DNA from: an uncultured Bacteroidales bacterium
GTDB lineage: Bacteria > Bacteroidota > Bacteroidia > Bacteroidales > P3
DNA: 38,653 bases
Direction of reading: 5' to 3'
NCBI GenBank assembly: GCA_946540365.1
Contig: CAMNIH010000002.1
Coordinates: 1-38,653, forward strand
Below, piece after piece: positions 16,660 through 23,939 of this stretch. A model generated the notes under the pieces. The model was given only the letters and a program-made list of their open reading frames with translations. It was not told the origin of the DNA and ran no database searches. Position numbers and translations under genes: made by a program. Each line of letters starts with the position of its first letter. Position 1 is the first letter of the stretch.

Positions 16660-16878
16660 CTTTCGGATCTTTCGGTTAGAGGTTTTGGTCGAGAAGGCCG
16701 TTTTGCCCCGATTTGGGTCGGCACAAAGCGGCTGTAAACCAGTATTTCCGTATCACCACCTCTTACTCAACTCCTACTCCTCTCCTTATCCTCTTTTTAT
16801 TAAAAATTACTCGAGTAGGCAATAATATGGAGGGGATAACGTTATAATAAGTGGAAAATAATTGTAAAATCTTACGTT

Positions 16879-17652
16879 ATGGCAAAGCAATCAGGCAGTT
16901 ATATGGGTGGTTTCAGCGGGAAGCTGGGCCCCGCGGTGGGATATATGTGGAATGGCAAGTGGTGCCTGCGGGCGCACAATCCGATGGCGCGCAATCCGCG
17001 CACCGAGGCGCAGGTGGAACACCGCGAGTTGTTCAAGCAGGAGGTGCAGCTGGCGGCCCGGATGCGGCAGGCGGTGGTCAAGTCGATGACCATGCTGGCG
17101 CGCGAGGCGGGCATGACGTCGTACAATCTGTTTGTGAAGGTCAACCAGTCGGCGTTCGGTGTCGAGGATGGACGCTTAACGGTGGATTACAGTGCTTTAC
17201 GCCTCAGCATGGGCGATGTGCCGCCGGTGGAGCTGAGGGAGGCGGTCTGGGCGGACGACAACGTGCTGTCGGTCAGTTTCAAGCCGGGCGGGGGCCGCAG
17301 CCTCGACTATGTCTACCTCTATGTCTATGTGCCTGGTTGCGGGAAGGGTTTCCTCTCGGCTCCGGTCTATCGGTATCAAAAGCATATCTCGCTCCTGATG
17401 CCCGGCTATTTCGCTGGATATGAGGCGCAGGTGTATTTGATGTCGATGAGCGAGGACGGCCGCTGGAGCGATTCGCTCTACGCCGGTGTCATAAGGCAGG
17501 GTGAGGAGGGTGCCGAACTGCAATCGTCGCTACTTGAGCCCATTGGGCGTGACGAGACGGCCCATGAGGTCGTGCTCGGCGGCGTCGGTGATGCAGACGT
17601 CGACGAAGTCGCCCGGACGGGGCGTGCAGACGGTCCCGGCGGCGGGGATTAG
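16879..17652 (+). CDS. DUF6266 family protein
   Basis: A 257-residue frame. The N-terminus (MAKQSGSYMGGFSGKLGPAV, then GYMWNGKWCLR and RNPRTEAQ) matches the DUF6266 family of Bacteroidota proteins of unknown function. Residues about 120-205 look beta-rich. No signal peptide is seen, so it is probably cytoplasmic. The last 41 residues (after about residue 217; GAELQSSLLEPIGRDETAHE and beyond) lie antisense to the 3' end of rimO, with the Gly/Asp/Val-rich composition of a shadow frame. The ancestral protein probably ended near residue 210 and has lost its stop, giving a 123-bp convergent overlap. The ATG is chosen because the family begins at this MAKQ sequence. Confidence 0.85.
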   Translation: MAKQSGSYMGGFSGKLGPAVGYMWNGKWCLRAHNPMARNPRTEAQVEHRELFKQEVQLAARMRQAVVKSMTMLAREAGMTSYNLFVKVNQSAFGVEDGRLTVDYSALRLSMGDVPPVELREAVWADDNVLSVSFKPGGGRSLDYVYLYVYVPGCGKGFLSAPVYRYQKHISLLMPGYFAGYEAQVYLMSMSEDGRWSDSLYAGVIRQGEEGAELQSSLLEPIGRDETAHEVVLGGVGDADVDEVARTGRADGPGGGD

Positions 17653-18921
17653 CACCTCGTCGTCCACCTCGGGACTGTCGTATTCGGTGCGTGCGACGAG
17701 GGTGTCGGCTTCGATTCTGTCCACAAGGCAGCGGTAGGTGCGGCCGATGCGGGCCTGGTTTTTTTCGAGGGAGATCTGTTCCTGGATGGCCATGAGGTCG
17801 CTGACGCGCTGTTGCTTGACTTCGTCGGGCACTGGGTCGCCGAGTGGTTCGGCTGGGGTGCCCTCCTCGGGGCTGTAGGCGAAGCATCCCATGCGGTCGA
17901 AGCGCGCGGTGCGCACAAACTGCTTCAGTTCTTCGAATTCGGCTTCGGTTTCGCCTGGGTAGCCGACGATGAGTGTGGTGCGGATGGCGGCGTCGGGGAG
18001 GCGATGGCGGAAGGTGCGGAGGAGGCGGAGTGTGCCCTCGCGGTCGATGCCGCGCTGCATGGAGCTGAGGATGCGTGAGTTGATGTGCTGGAGGGGGATG
18101 TCGATGTAGTTGCAGATGTTAGGGTGGCTGGCGATGGCGTCGATGGCGTCCTCGGGGAATGAGGAGGGGTAGGTGTAGTGGAGGCGGATCCAGGGGGCGC
18201 CGCTTTCGTCGGCGAGTCGGTTGAGGAGTTGTCCGAGCGCGCGTCGGCGGTAGAGGTCGAGGCCGTAGTAGGTGGTGTCCTGGCTGATGACGATGAGTTC
18301 CTTGACGCCCTTGGCCACCAGCGCTTTGGCTTCGGCGACGATGTCGTCGATGGGGCGCGAGCGGTGTGCGCCGCGGATGAGGGGTATAGCGCAGTAGGAG
18401 CAGCTGCGGTTGCAGCCTTCGGCGATTTTGAGGTAGGCGTAGTGGGAGGGTGTGGAGAGGGGGCGAGGGGAGGGTAGTGTGGAGTGGGTAGTGGGTTGTG
18501 TGTTATTGTGTAATTGCGTTAATGCGTTAGTGGCTGGCGCGTCAGCACTTCCACATTCCCACATTGACGCATTCCCACATTCAGTAACGATTTTCTCCCA
18601 TTCGTGGACACCAAACCAGTGGTCGACTTCGGGCATTTCGGCGGCGAGTTGGTCTCGGTAGCGCTCGACGAGGCAGCCGCATACGATGAGGCGTCGCGGC
18701 CGGCGGCCGCGGGTCTTGACGGCGATCTGCTGCAGGATGGTGTTGATGCTTTCCTCCTTGGCGTCGCCGATGAAGCCGCAGGTGTTGACGATGATGGTGT
18801 CGCAGTCGTTGCGCTGGCGGTCGAAGTGGACGGTGTGGCCGCTGGCGGTGAGTGCGGCCGCCAGGTTCTCGCTGTCGACGGTGTTTTTGGAGCAGCCGAG
18901 GGTGATGATGTTGATTTTCAA
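17530..18921 (-). CDS. rimO: Ribosomal protein S12 methylthiotransferase RimO
   Basis: Radical-SAM enzyme that methylthiolates an aspartate of ribosomal protein S12 using two iron-sulfur clusters. The N-terminal methylthiotransferase domain carries cluster cysteines 10, 48 and 83 (TLGCSKNTVDSE, NTCGFIGDAK, CGCLVERY). The radical-SAM motif CNRSCSYC gives Cys170, Cys174 and Cys177. A C-terminal TRAM domain starts at about residue 395. All motifs are intact. The frame is about 30 residues longer than usual because a hairpin repeat plus a GTGGGTA-type tract encodes a Pro/Thr/Asn-rich linker at residues about 115-158. No ATG is available: the start reads TTG at 18921, directly after an AGTGTTCAGTG repeat. 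It is the last gene of the long minus-strand cluster. Confidence 0.95.
   Translation of the reverse strand: MKINIITLGCSKNTVDSENLAAALTASGHTVHFDRQRNDCDTIIVNTCGFIGDAKEESINTILQQIAVKTRGRRPRRLIVCGCLVERYRDQLAAEMPEVDHWFGVHEWEKIVTECGNASMWECGSADAPATNALTQLHNNTQPTTHSTLPSPRPLSTPSHYAYLKIAEGCNRSCSYCAIPLIRGAHRSRPIDDIVAEAKALVAKGVKELIVISQDTTYYGLDLYRRRALGQLLNRLADESGAPWIRLHYTYPSSFPEDAIDAIASHPNICNYIDIPLQHINSRILSSMQRGIDREGTLRLLRTFRHRLPDAAIRTTLIVGYPGETEAEFEELKQFVRTARFDRMGCFAYSPEEGTPAEPLGDPVPDEVKQQRVSDLMAIQEQISLEKNQARIGRTYRCLVDRIEADTLVARTEYDSPEVDDEVLIPAAGTVCTPRPGDFVDVCITDAAEHDLMGRLVTPNGLK
18450..18584 (-). repeat. Hairpin repeat element, copy B, inside the rimO frame
   Basis: The reverse complement of 18498-18584 aligns with the etfB-etfA element (1119-1203): both contain GTGCTGAnGCGCCAGCCACT followed by CATTAACGC and ACACAATAACACA. 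It is joined to a tract of GTGGGTA-like words (18450-18497), similar to those in the O-antigen ligase gene. The combined insert is in frame and codes for about residues 115-158 of RimO, the linker before the radical-SAM domain. Confidence 0.8.
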
Positions 18922-18946
18922 GTGTTCAGTGATTAGTGTTCAGTGT
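18921..18946. repeat. Short AGTGTTCAGTG repeat between ftsY and rimO
   Basis: AGTGTTCAGTGATTAGTGTTC followed by AGTG fills the whole 25-bp gap and touches the TTG start of rimO and the stop of ftsY. It probably replaced the original intergenic sequence, and perhaps the original ribosome-binding site. Confidence 0.65.
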
Positions 18947-19900
18947 TTAGTCGAAGAGGCTGTCGACGAATTGTTCGGGGTTGAATATCTGTAGGTCGGT
19001 CATTTGTTCGCCGAGGCCGATGTAGCGGACGGGGACTTGGAATTGGTCGGAGATGGCGATGATGACGCCGCCTTTGGCGGTGCCGTCGAGTTTGGTGAGT
19101 GCGAGTGCGTTGACGTCGGTGGCCTGAGTGAATTGTCGGGCCTGTTCGACGGCGTTCTGGCCGGTGGAGGCGTCGAGGACGAGGAGCACTTCGTGGGGTG
19201 CTTCGGGCAGCAGCTTCTGCATGACCTTGCGTATTTTGCCCAGTTCGTTCATCAGGCCCACCTTGTTGTGCAGTCGTCCGGCGGTGTCGATGATGACGAC
19301 GTCGGCCTGTCGTGCGATGGCGCTCTGGAGGGTGTCGTAGGCCACGGAGGCGGGGTCGGCGCCCATGCCCTGGGAGACGATGGGCACGCCGACGCGGTCG
19401 GCCCAGAGCTGGAGCTGTTCGACGGCGGCGGCGCGGAAGGTGTCGGCGGCGCCGAGGATGACGGAGCGGCCGGCCTGCTTGTAGCGGTAGGCGAGTTTGG
19501 CGATGGTGGTGGTTTTGCCGACGCCGTTGACGCCGACGACGAGGATGACATAGGGGGTGTGGGGCAGCGGGGCGTCGAAGGAGGCGGGGAAGTTGCTCTG
19601 CGGTTGACGGAGCAGCTGGGCGATTTCGGCGCGGAGGATGGAGTTGAGTTCGGAGGTGGAGATGTATTTGTCGCGTTGGATGCGTTTCTGCAGCTGGTCG
19701 ATGACCTTGAGGGTGGTTTCGACGCCCACGTCGGAGGAGATGAGGGTTTCCTCAAGGTTGTCGAGCACGTCGTCGTCGACGGTGCTTTTGCCGAGGATGG
19801 ATTTGGTGAGTTTCTGGAAGAAGCTCTCTTTGGTTTTGGCCAGACCGTTGTCGAGGGTCTGGCGGTCGGCGTTTTTGTCTTTACGGCTGAAGAGTCCCAT
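18947..19900 (-). CDS. ftsY: Signal recognition particle receptor FtsY
   Basis: Cytoplasmic/peripheral-membrane SRP receptor GTPase that docks ribosome-nascent chain-SRP complexes at the translocon. The 317-residue length is typical of the short Bacteroidota form with a minimal acidic N-terminal region. NG-domain motifs are in order: P-loop GVNGVGKTT (residues 123-131), DTFRAAA (153-159), DTAGR (205-209), TKLDG (269-273) and GLGEQMTDLQIF near the C-terminus. The N-domain helices occupy about residues 20-100. The start ATG at 19900 lies 7 bp after the stop of the thioredoxin-like gene, so it is in the same cluster. Confidence 0.97.
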   Translation of the reverse strand: MGLFSRKDKNADRQTLDNGLAKTKESFFQKLTKSILGKSTVDDDVLDNLEETLISSDVGVETTLKVIDQLQKRIQRDKYISTSELNSILRAEIAQLLRQPQSNFPASFDAPLPHTPYVILVVGVNGVGKTTTIAKLAYRYKQAGRSVILGAADTFRAAAVEQLQLWADRVGVPIVSQGMGADPASVAYDTLQSAIARQADVVIIDTAGRLHNKVGLMNELGKIRKVMQKLLPEAPHEVLLVLDASTGQNAVEQARQFTQATDVNALALTKLDGTAKGGVIIAISDQFQVPVRYIGLGEQMTDLQIFNPEQFVDSLFD

Positions 19901-19907
19901 GGTTTTG

Positions 19908-20432
19908 TTATTTAAGTTGTTGTTCCATTGCGGGTCGGATTTCCTTGTCGAAGATCTGGCGGTAGCGTTCGAAGGGGTAGCGGTCGCAGTCGCCGCTGGC
20001 GAAGTACCAGAGCACGATTTGGAATTCGCGTGCGTTGTAGAATCCGGGGATGGCCTGGAGTTTGGAGCCGTCGGCGCGGTAGAGGCCGAAGGTTGGGTAG
20101 CCCTGGATGCCGCGGGCGAACTGGTGCTGGCGGTTGCGTCCTTGGGAGGCGGGGCTGTAGGTCTGGCCGAACCATTTGACGGGTTGCTGGCTTTCGGCGT
20201 CGAATTTGACGGGGTAGAAGTAGCGGTTGAGGATTTTGGCGACGGTGGGGTCGCTGAAGGTTTCGCGGTCCATTTTCTTGCAGTAGCCGCACCAGGAGGT
20301 GTAGAAGTCGACGAAGTAGAGGCGGCTGCCTATCTTGGCGCTGGCGGCCTGGTCGACGGTGTGCCAGTTGACCTGGGCGTGGGCAGCGCCGAGGAGGAGG
20401 CTGAGGAGGAGGGGTATGATTGCTTTTTTCAT
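19908..20432 (-). CDS. Exported thioredoxin-fold protein
   Basis: A 174-residue protein with a signal peptide (MKKAIIPLLLSLLLGAAHAQ, residues 1-20), so it acts in the periplasm. The thioredoxin active site is WCGYCK (Trp47, Cys48, Cys51), followed by KMDRETFSDPTVAKILNRYF as in the thioredoxin_7/DUF255-type family. A conserved cis-proline region is visible as GIQGYPTFGLY around residue 111-121. It is likely a thiol-disulfide reductase or chaperone-like protein in envelope protein maturation, but the partner is not known. It lies between the SpoIID-like gene (19 bp gap) and ftsY (7 bp gap). Confidence 0.88.
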   Translation of the reverse strand: MKKAIIPLLLSLLLGAAHAQVNWHTVDQAASAKIGSRLYFVDFYTSWCGYCKKMDRETFSDPTVAKILNRYFYPVKFDAESQQPVKWFGQTYSPASQGRNRQHQFARGIQGYPTFGLYRADGSKLQAIPGFYNAREFQIVLWYFASGDCDRYPFERYRQIFDKEIRPAMEQQLK

Positions 20433-20451
20433 CGTTTTTATATGTTTTGGG

Positions 20452-21780
20452 TTACCATTCGTATTGCCAGTCTTGTTCGTTGTTCTGCTCTTCTTCGATG
20501 TAGACTTCTTCGCGTTCCTCGCGGTCGCGGAGTCGGAAGAGTCGGCCGAGCCAGTCGTCTTTTTTGGAATGCACCTGGGTCTTTTTGTTTTTGTCCTCTT
20601 CGATGATGCGGGCGAGCTGGGAGGCGTAGTTCTGGACGTAGGCGGGGTTGGCGGCGGGGTCTTGGTGGATGAAGGCGCCGGTGTAGTAGTGGCGGAGGAT
20701 GCTGTCGTAGGAGTAGCCGAGGCCGACCATGCGGATGGTGCCTTCCTGGCTGAGGCCGACGCCGTGGCCGAAGCCGTGTCCGTGGAGGATGACGGAGCGT
20801 GTGACGCTGTCGACGGTGATGCTGAAGAAGGTGGATTTGAGCTGGAAGTCGGAGCGGATGCGTGTGAGGGGGACGCCGAGGAGTCGCACTTTGCGGCTCT
20901 CTTGGGTGAAGTGGAGGAGAGAGTCGCGGTTGGCGCTGTCGTCGACGTTGATCTTGTGGGTTTTGCGGAAGTAGGAGAGCCAGCGGTCGATGCTGATGGT
21001 TTTGACCCAGTCGCTCTGACGCATGCGGTAGGAGAAGGTGTCCTGGACGGAGCGGAGGTAGGGGAGAGCGGAGCGCCAGACGTCCTCGGAGTTGGCGGTC
21101 TGGCCGCCGGAGTTGGAATGGAAGGGAGTTTCGATGAGACGGCCGTCGGCGTCGACGAGGGTCTGTCCGCTGCTGAGGACGGCGCCGATCATGATGTCGG
21201 GGCGGATGCAGCGGTTCTGGTAGGCCTGGCAGTGGACGTAGTCGCAGAAGTTGTAGCCGTCGGCGGCGTGCTTTTTCATGTTGCGCAGGGCCCAGGTGCG
21301 GCTGATGATGGCCTGGATGCGGAAGATGTCGCTGTTGGAGCCGTAGATTTCGCTCTGGACGACGCCGGCGATGTAGGTTTCGAATTCGACGTCGTTGACG
21401 AGTTGCAGGGTGCCGTTCTTGAGGAGCGACACTTCGAGGTTGCCCTCGTAGGTGCGTTGCTTGCAGCCTTCGGGGTTGATGCAGAGGATGCAGGCGGTGT
21501 CGGTGGCCATGAGTTGGATGGTGGCAAAGGTGCCGTAGTCGTCCTCGTTGACGCTGACATGCAGCATGCCGCCGTCGGGGCGGATATGAACGGAGCGACC
21601 TTCGCCGACCATGGCTTCGAGGAGCTGGTCGCCGTCGGCATAGAGGTTGTAGTTGCCGAGGTCGAAGGAGACGTTGAGGCTGTTGATCTTGTTGCCCGAA
21701 AAGAGGCGCACGCGCACGCGGTCGGCAAGGGCGCTGGAGGCGGAGAGCAGGAGCAGGAGTATGAGCAGAAGGCGTTTCAT
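20452..21780 (-). CDS. SpoIID/LytB-domain protein
   Basis: A 442-residue exported protein (hydrophobic signal MKRLLLILLLLLSASSALA). The SpoIID domain appears in the C-terminal half: VESEIYGS-like VVQSEIYGSN near residue 145, ISRTWALRN, and the hallmark GHGFGHGVGLSQEG at about residues 330-343. SpoIID of Bacillus is a lytic transglycosylase that cleaves denuded peptidoglycan; homologues in non-sporulating Bacteroidota are common and presumably act on the cell wall. The N-terminal 130 residues resemble the beta domain often found before SpoIID domains. Its ATG overlaps the lpxB stop (ATGA), indicating translational coupling. The last 50 residues are charged and end in EEQNNEQDWQYEW. Confidence 0.9.
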   Translation of the reverse strand: MKRLLLILLLLLSASSALADRVRVRLFSGNKINSLNVSFDLGNYNLYADGDQLLEAMVGEGRSVHIRPDGGMLHVSVNEDDYGTFATIQLMATDTACILCINPEGCKQRTYEGNLEVSLLKNGTLQLVNDVEFETYIAGVVQSEIYGSNSDIFRIQAIISRTWALRNMKKHAADGYNFCDYVHCQAYQNRCIRPDIMIGAVLSSGQTLVDADGRLIETPFHSNSGGQTANSEDVWRSALPYLRSVQDTFSYRMRQSDWVKTISIDRWLSYFRKTHKINVDDSANRDSLLHFTQESRKVRLLGVPLTRIRSDFQLKSTFFSITVDSVTRSVILHGHGFGHGVGLSQEGTIRMVGLGYSYDSILRHYYTGAFIHQDPAANPAYVQNYASQLARIIEEDKNKKTQVHSKKDDWLGRLFRLRDREEREEVYIEEEQNNEQDWQYEW

Positions 21781-22883
21781 TTGAGGAGGTCGATGATGGC
21801 TTGTGCGGTGCGGTCGCTGGCGCCGGGGCCGCCGAGTTGGGTGCGCAGCGAGGCGTATTGGTTGAAGATGCGGTGGCGGTTGGCCTCGTCGCAGGCGATC
21901 AGCCGGAACTCTTTTTCAAGCCGTGCGGCATTGAAGTCCTGCTGGATGAGCTCGGTGACGACGGTGTGGTCGGCGATGAGGTTGACCAGCGAGATGTAGC
22001 GTATGCGGCGGCTGACGATGGCTTTGGCGATGGCGATGGAGATGGGGTTGGCGCGGTAGCAGACCACCTGTGGCACGTTGAAGAGGGCAGCCTCGAGGGT
22101 GGCGGTGCCGGAGCAGACGACGGCGGCATGGGCATCGGCCAGCAGGGGGTAGGTCTGGTCGAAGACCACCTCGATGTTGTCGTCGGCGGGAAGGTACTCG
22201 TGGTAGATTGATTCGCCGAGCAGGCTCATGCCAGCCACGATGAAGTGGAACTCGGGATGCTGGGCGGCGAGGTGCGCCATCAGGGGTAGGTTGTGCTTCA
22301 GTTCCTGGCGTCGGCTGCCGGGAAGCAGGGCGATGACGGGTTTGTCGCGGCGCAGACGGGGTTGGCGCACTTTGTCATCCACTGCGTCAAGCAGGGGGTG
22401 GCCAACATAGAGGGCCTGTGCCATTCCGTTCTCGGCAAAGAAATGTTCTTCAAAGGGGAGGATGTAGCAGAGCAGGTCGAGGTTCTGCTTCATGCCGCGG
22501 ATGCGTCCTTTCTTCCAGGCCCAGAGGTTGGGCGAAATGTAGTGGACGGTTTTGAAGCCCTGTCGGTGGGCCCATTGCTCGATCTTGAGGTTGAATCCAG
22601 GATAGTCGATGCCTACCACGACGTCAGGTTGGTAGTCGAGTATGTCGCGTTTGCAGAAGGCGATGTTGCCCAGTACGGTGCCGAGGTGGGCCAGGACCTC
22701 GACGAAGCCCATGATGGCGAGGTCGCGTATGTGGCGCACGGGGGCGTGTCCGATTGCGTCGGCCATGTCGTCGCCACCCCAATAGCGGAATTCAGCCTGC
22801 GGGTCCTTGGCTTTTAATGCCCGCACCAGATGGGCGCCATGGAGGTCGCCCGAGGCTTCACCGGCTATGAGGTAGTACTTCAT
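21777..22883 (-). CDS. lpxB: Lipid-A-disaccharide synthase LpxB
   Basis: Membrane-associated GT19 glycosyltransferase that joins UDP-2,3-diacylglucosamine to lipid X to give the lipid A disaccharide. The N-terminus MKYYLIAGEASGDLHG (GEASGD at residues 8-13) is diagnostic, and GIDYPGFNLK, PNLWAWKKGRI, LPGSRRQEL and CSGTATLEAALF follow in the usual order. I start it at the ATG at 22883, which gives 368 residues and follows the upstream stop by one base; an extra five residues would need a TTG start at 22898. The stop overlaps the start of the SpoIID-like gene by 4 bp. Confidence 0.96.
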   Translation of the reverse strand: MKYYLIAGEASGDLHGAHLVRALKAKDPQAEFRYWGGDDMADAIGHAPVRHIRDLAIMGFVEVLAHLGTVLGNIAFCKRDILDYQPDVVVGIDYPGFNLKIEQWAHRQGFKTVHYISPNLWAWKKGRIRGMKQNLDLLCYILPFEEHFFAENGMAQALYVGHPLLDAVDDKVRQPRLRRDKPVIALLPGSRRQELKHNLPLMAHLAAQHPEFHFIVAGMSLLGESIYHEYLPADDNIEVVFDQTYPLLADAHAAVVCSGTATLEAALFNVPQVVCYRANPISIAIAKAIVSRRIRYISLVNLIADHTVVTELIQQDFNAARLEKEFRLIACDEANRHRIFNQYASLRTQLGGPGASDRTAQAIIDLLK

Positions 22884-22884
22884 T

Positions 22885-23178
22885 CTATTTGAGGACAATC
22901 AAATGGTTGTGGAACAGGTAGAACATGAAGGCAACGAAGGTGACGAAGAGCACTGATGCCAACGTCTTGGTGACGACGGGATGTTGACGGCCCTTGGCGT
23001 AGGCGCGTAACAATAGTAGAGGGGGGATGAACATGGCGGCAAACCAGCGTTGGTGCCCCTCGATGCCCCAGCCACCGACGAGCAGCACGGCGGCCAGAAG
23101 AAGGCTCAGCGCCAGCTCGGATGCCAGGCCCGCCACGAGACCCACCACCACTTTGTCCTGTGTGAAAAAGCGTTTCAT
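22885..23178 (-). CDS. Small inner-membrane protein of unknown function
   Basis: A 97-residue protein with three hydrophobic segments at about residues 10-40, 47-58 and 70-90, starting MKRFFTQDKVVVGLVAGLA. No family is recognised. The start ATG at 23178 overlaps the surE TGA (ATGA), and its stop lies one base before the lpxB ATG, so it is embedded in the surE-lpxB operon. A longer frame upward to 23325 would run antisense-like through surE with Arg/Pro-rich composition and is not real. It may be an envelope protein co-expressed with lipid A synthesis. Confidence 0.8.
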   Translation of the reverse strand: MKRFFTQDKVVVGLVAGLASELALSLLLAAVLLVGGWGIEGHQRWFAAMFIPPLLLLRAYAKGRQHPVVTKTLASVLFVTFVAFMFYLFHNHLIVLK

Positions 23179-23939
23179 TGCAGTTCGAGGTGTTTGAGTT
23201 GGTCGATGGCCTGATAATGTGTGAAGTCGGGATGGATGGGGACGACGGAGACGTAGCCGTGGGCGAGAGCCCATTCGTCGCTGGACTCGGGAGGGTCTTG
23301 GCAGATGAACTTGCCGGTGAGCCACCAGTAGGGGCGCCCGAGGGGGTCGATGCGCTTCTCAAAGCTGTCTTGCCATTGGGCTTTGGCCTCGTGGCAGATG
23401 CGGATTCCCTTGATTTGAGACCGTTCGAGTCGTGGGATGTTCACGTTGAGCGACACATCGGGGGGCAAACCATGGGTGAGCACCTGGGCGATGATGTGCC
23501 GGACGATGTGGCGCGAGGGTTCGAAGTCGGCTTCAGGGTTGTGGTTGAGCAGCGAGAACCCGATGGCGTTCAGTCCCAGCGCGGTGGCTTCGATTACGGC
23601 ACCCATGGTGCCGCTGTACAGGATGTTGATCGAGCTGTTGCTGCCGTGGTTGATGCCGCTGAGCACCAGGTCGGGCGTGCGGGGACAGAAGTATTCGGTG
23701 GCCAACTTGACGCAATCGACCGGAGTGCCATCGCAGGCATAGACCGACAGGCCTTCGTCCTGCTTGATTTCGCGCACGCGAAGCGGCCGACCGGTGGTGA
23801 TGCTGTGGCTCTTGCCCGATGAGTTCTGCTCAGGGGCCATCACTACCACATCGCCAAACTCCATAGCCACCTCGTCGAGGGCACGGAGACCGTGGGCGGC
23901 AAAGCCGTCGTCGTTGGTGATGAGAATGAGGGGTTTCAT
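23175..23939 (-). CDS. surE: 5'/3'-nucleotidase SurE
   Basis: Metal-dependent nucleoside monophosphate phosphatase, stationary-phase survival family. The 254-residue length is normal. The N-terminal ILITNDDGFAAHGL gives the metal-binding Asp10 and Asp11. APEQNSSGKSHSIT supplies Ser41, and LSGINHGSN supplies Asn97; all four ligand positions look intact. The C-terminal part (SDEWALAHGYVSVVPIHPDF) is typical. It overlaps both neighbours by 4 bp, the DUF4340 gene upstream and the small membrane protein downstream. Confidence 0.96.
   Translation of the reverse strand: MKPLILITNDDGFAAHGLRALDEVAMEFGDVVVMAPEQNSSGKSHSITTGRPLRVREIKQDEGLSVYACDGTPVDCVKLATEYFCPRTPDLVLSGINHGSNSSINILYSGTMGAVIEATALGLNAIGFSLLNHNPEADFEPSRHIVRHIIAQVLTHGLPPDVSLNVNIPRLERSQIKGIRICHEAKAQWQDSFEKRIDPLGRPYWWLTGKFICQDPPESSDEWALAHGYVSVVPIHPDFTHYQAIDQLKHLELQ

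Larger units (their letters stand above)
16423..16878. other. Intergenic region after the LRR gene
   Basis: No gene is seen. In order: a palindromic element (16435-16558), a second hairpin-like CGCCCTTACAGGGCTG stretch, a 21-bp direct repeat (16618-16659), unassigned sequence, then a pyrimidine-rich ACTCAACTCCTACTC stretch (about 16760-16800) like that at the window start, and an A/T-rich leader to the DUF6266 gene. Confidence 0.6.

Noticed and set aside
20335..21999. Plus-strand frame of 554 residues rich in Val, Asp, Gly and Ala
   Set aside because: It is the antisense shadow of the SpoIID-like gene and the ends of lpxB and the thioredoxin-like gene.
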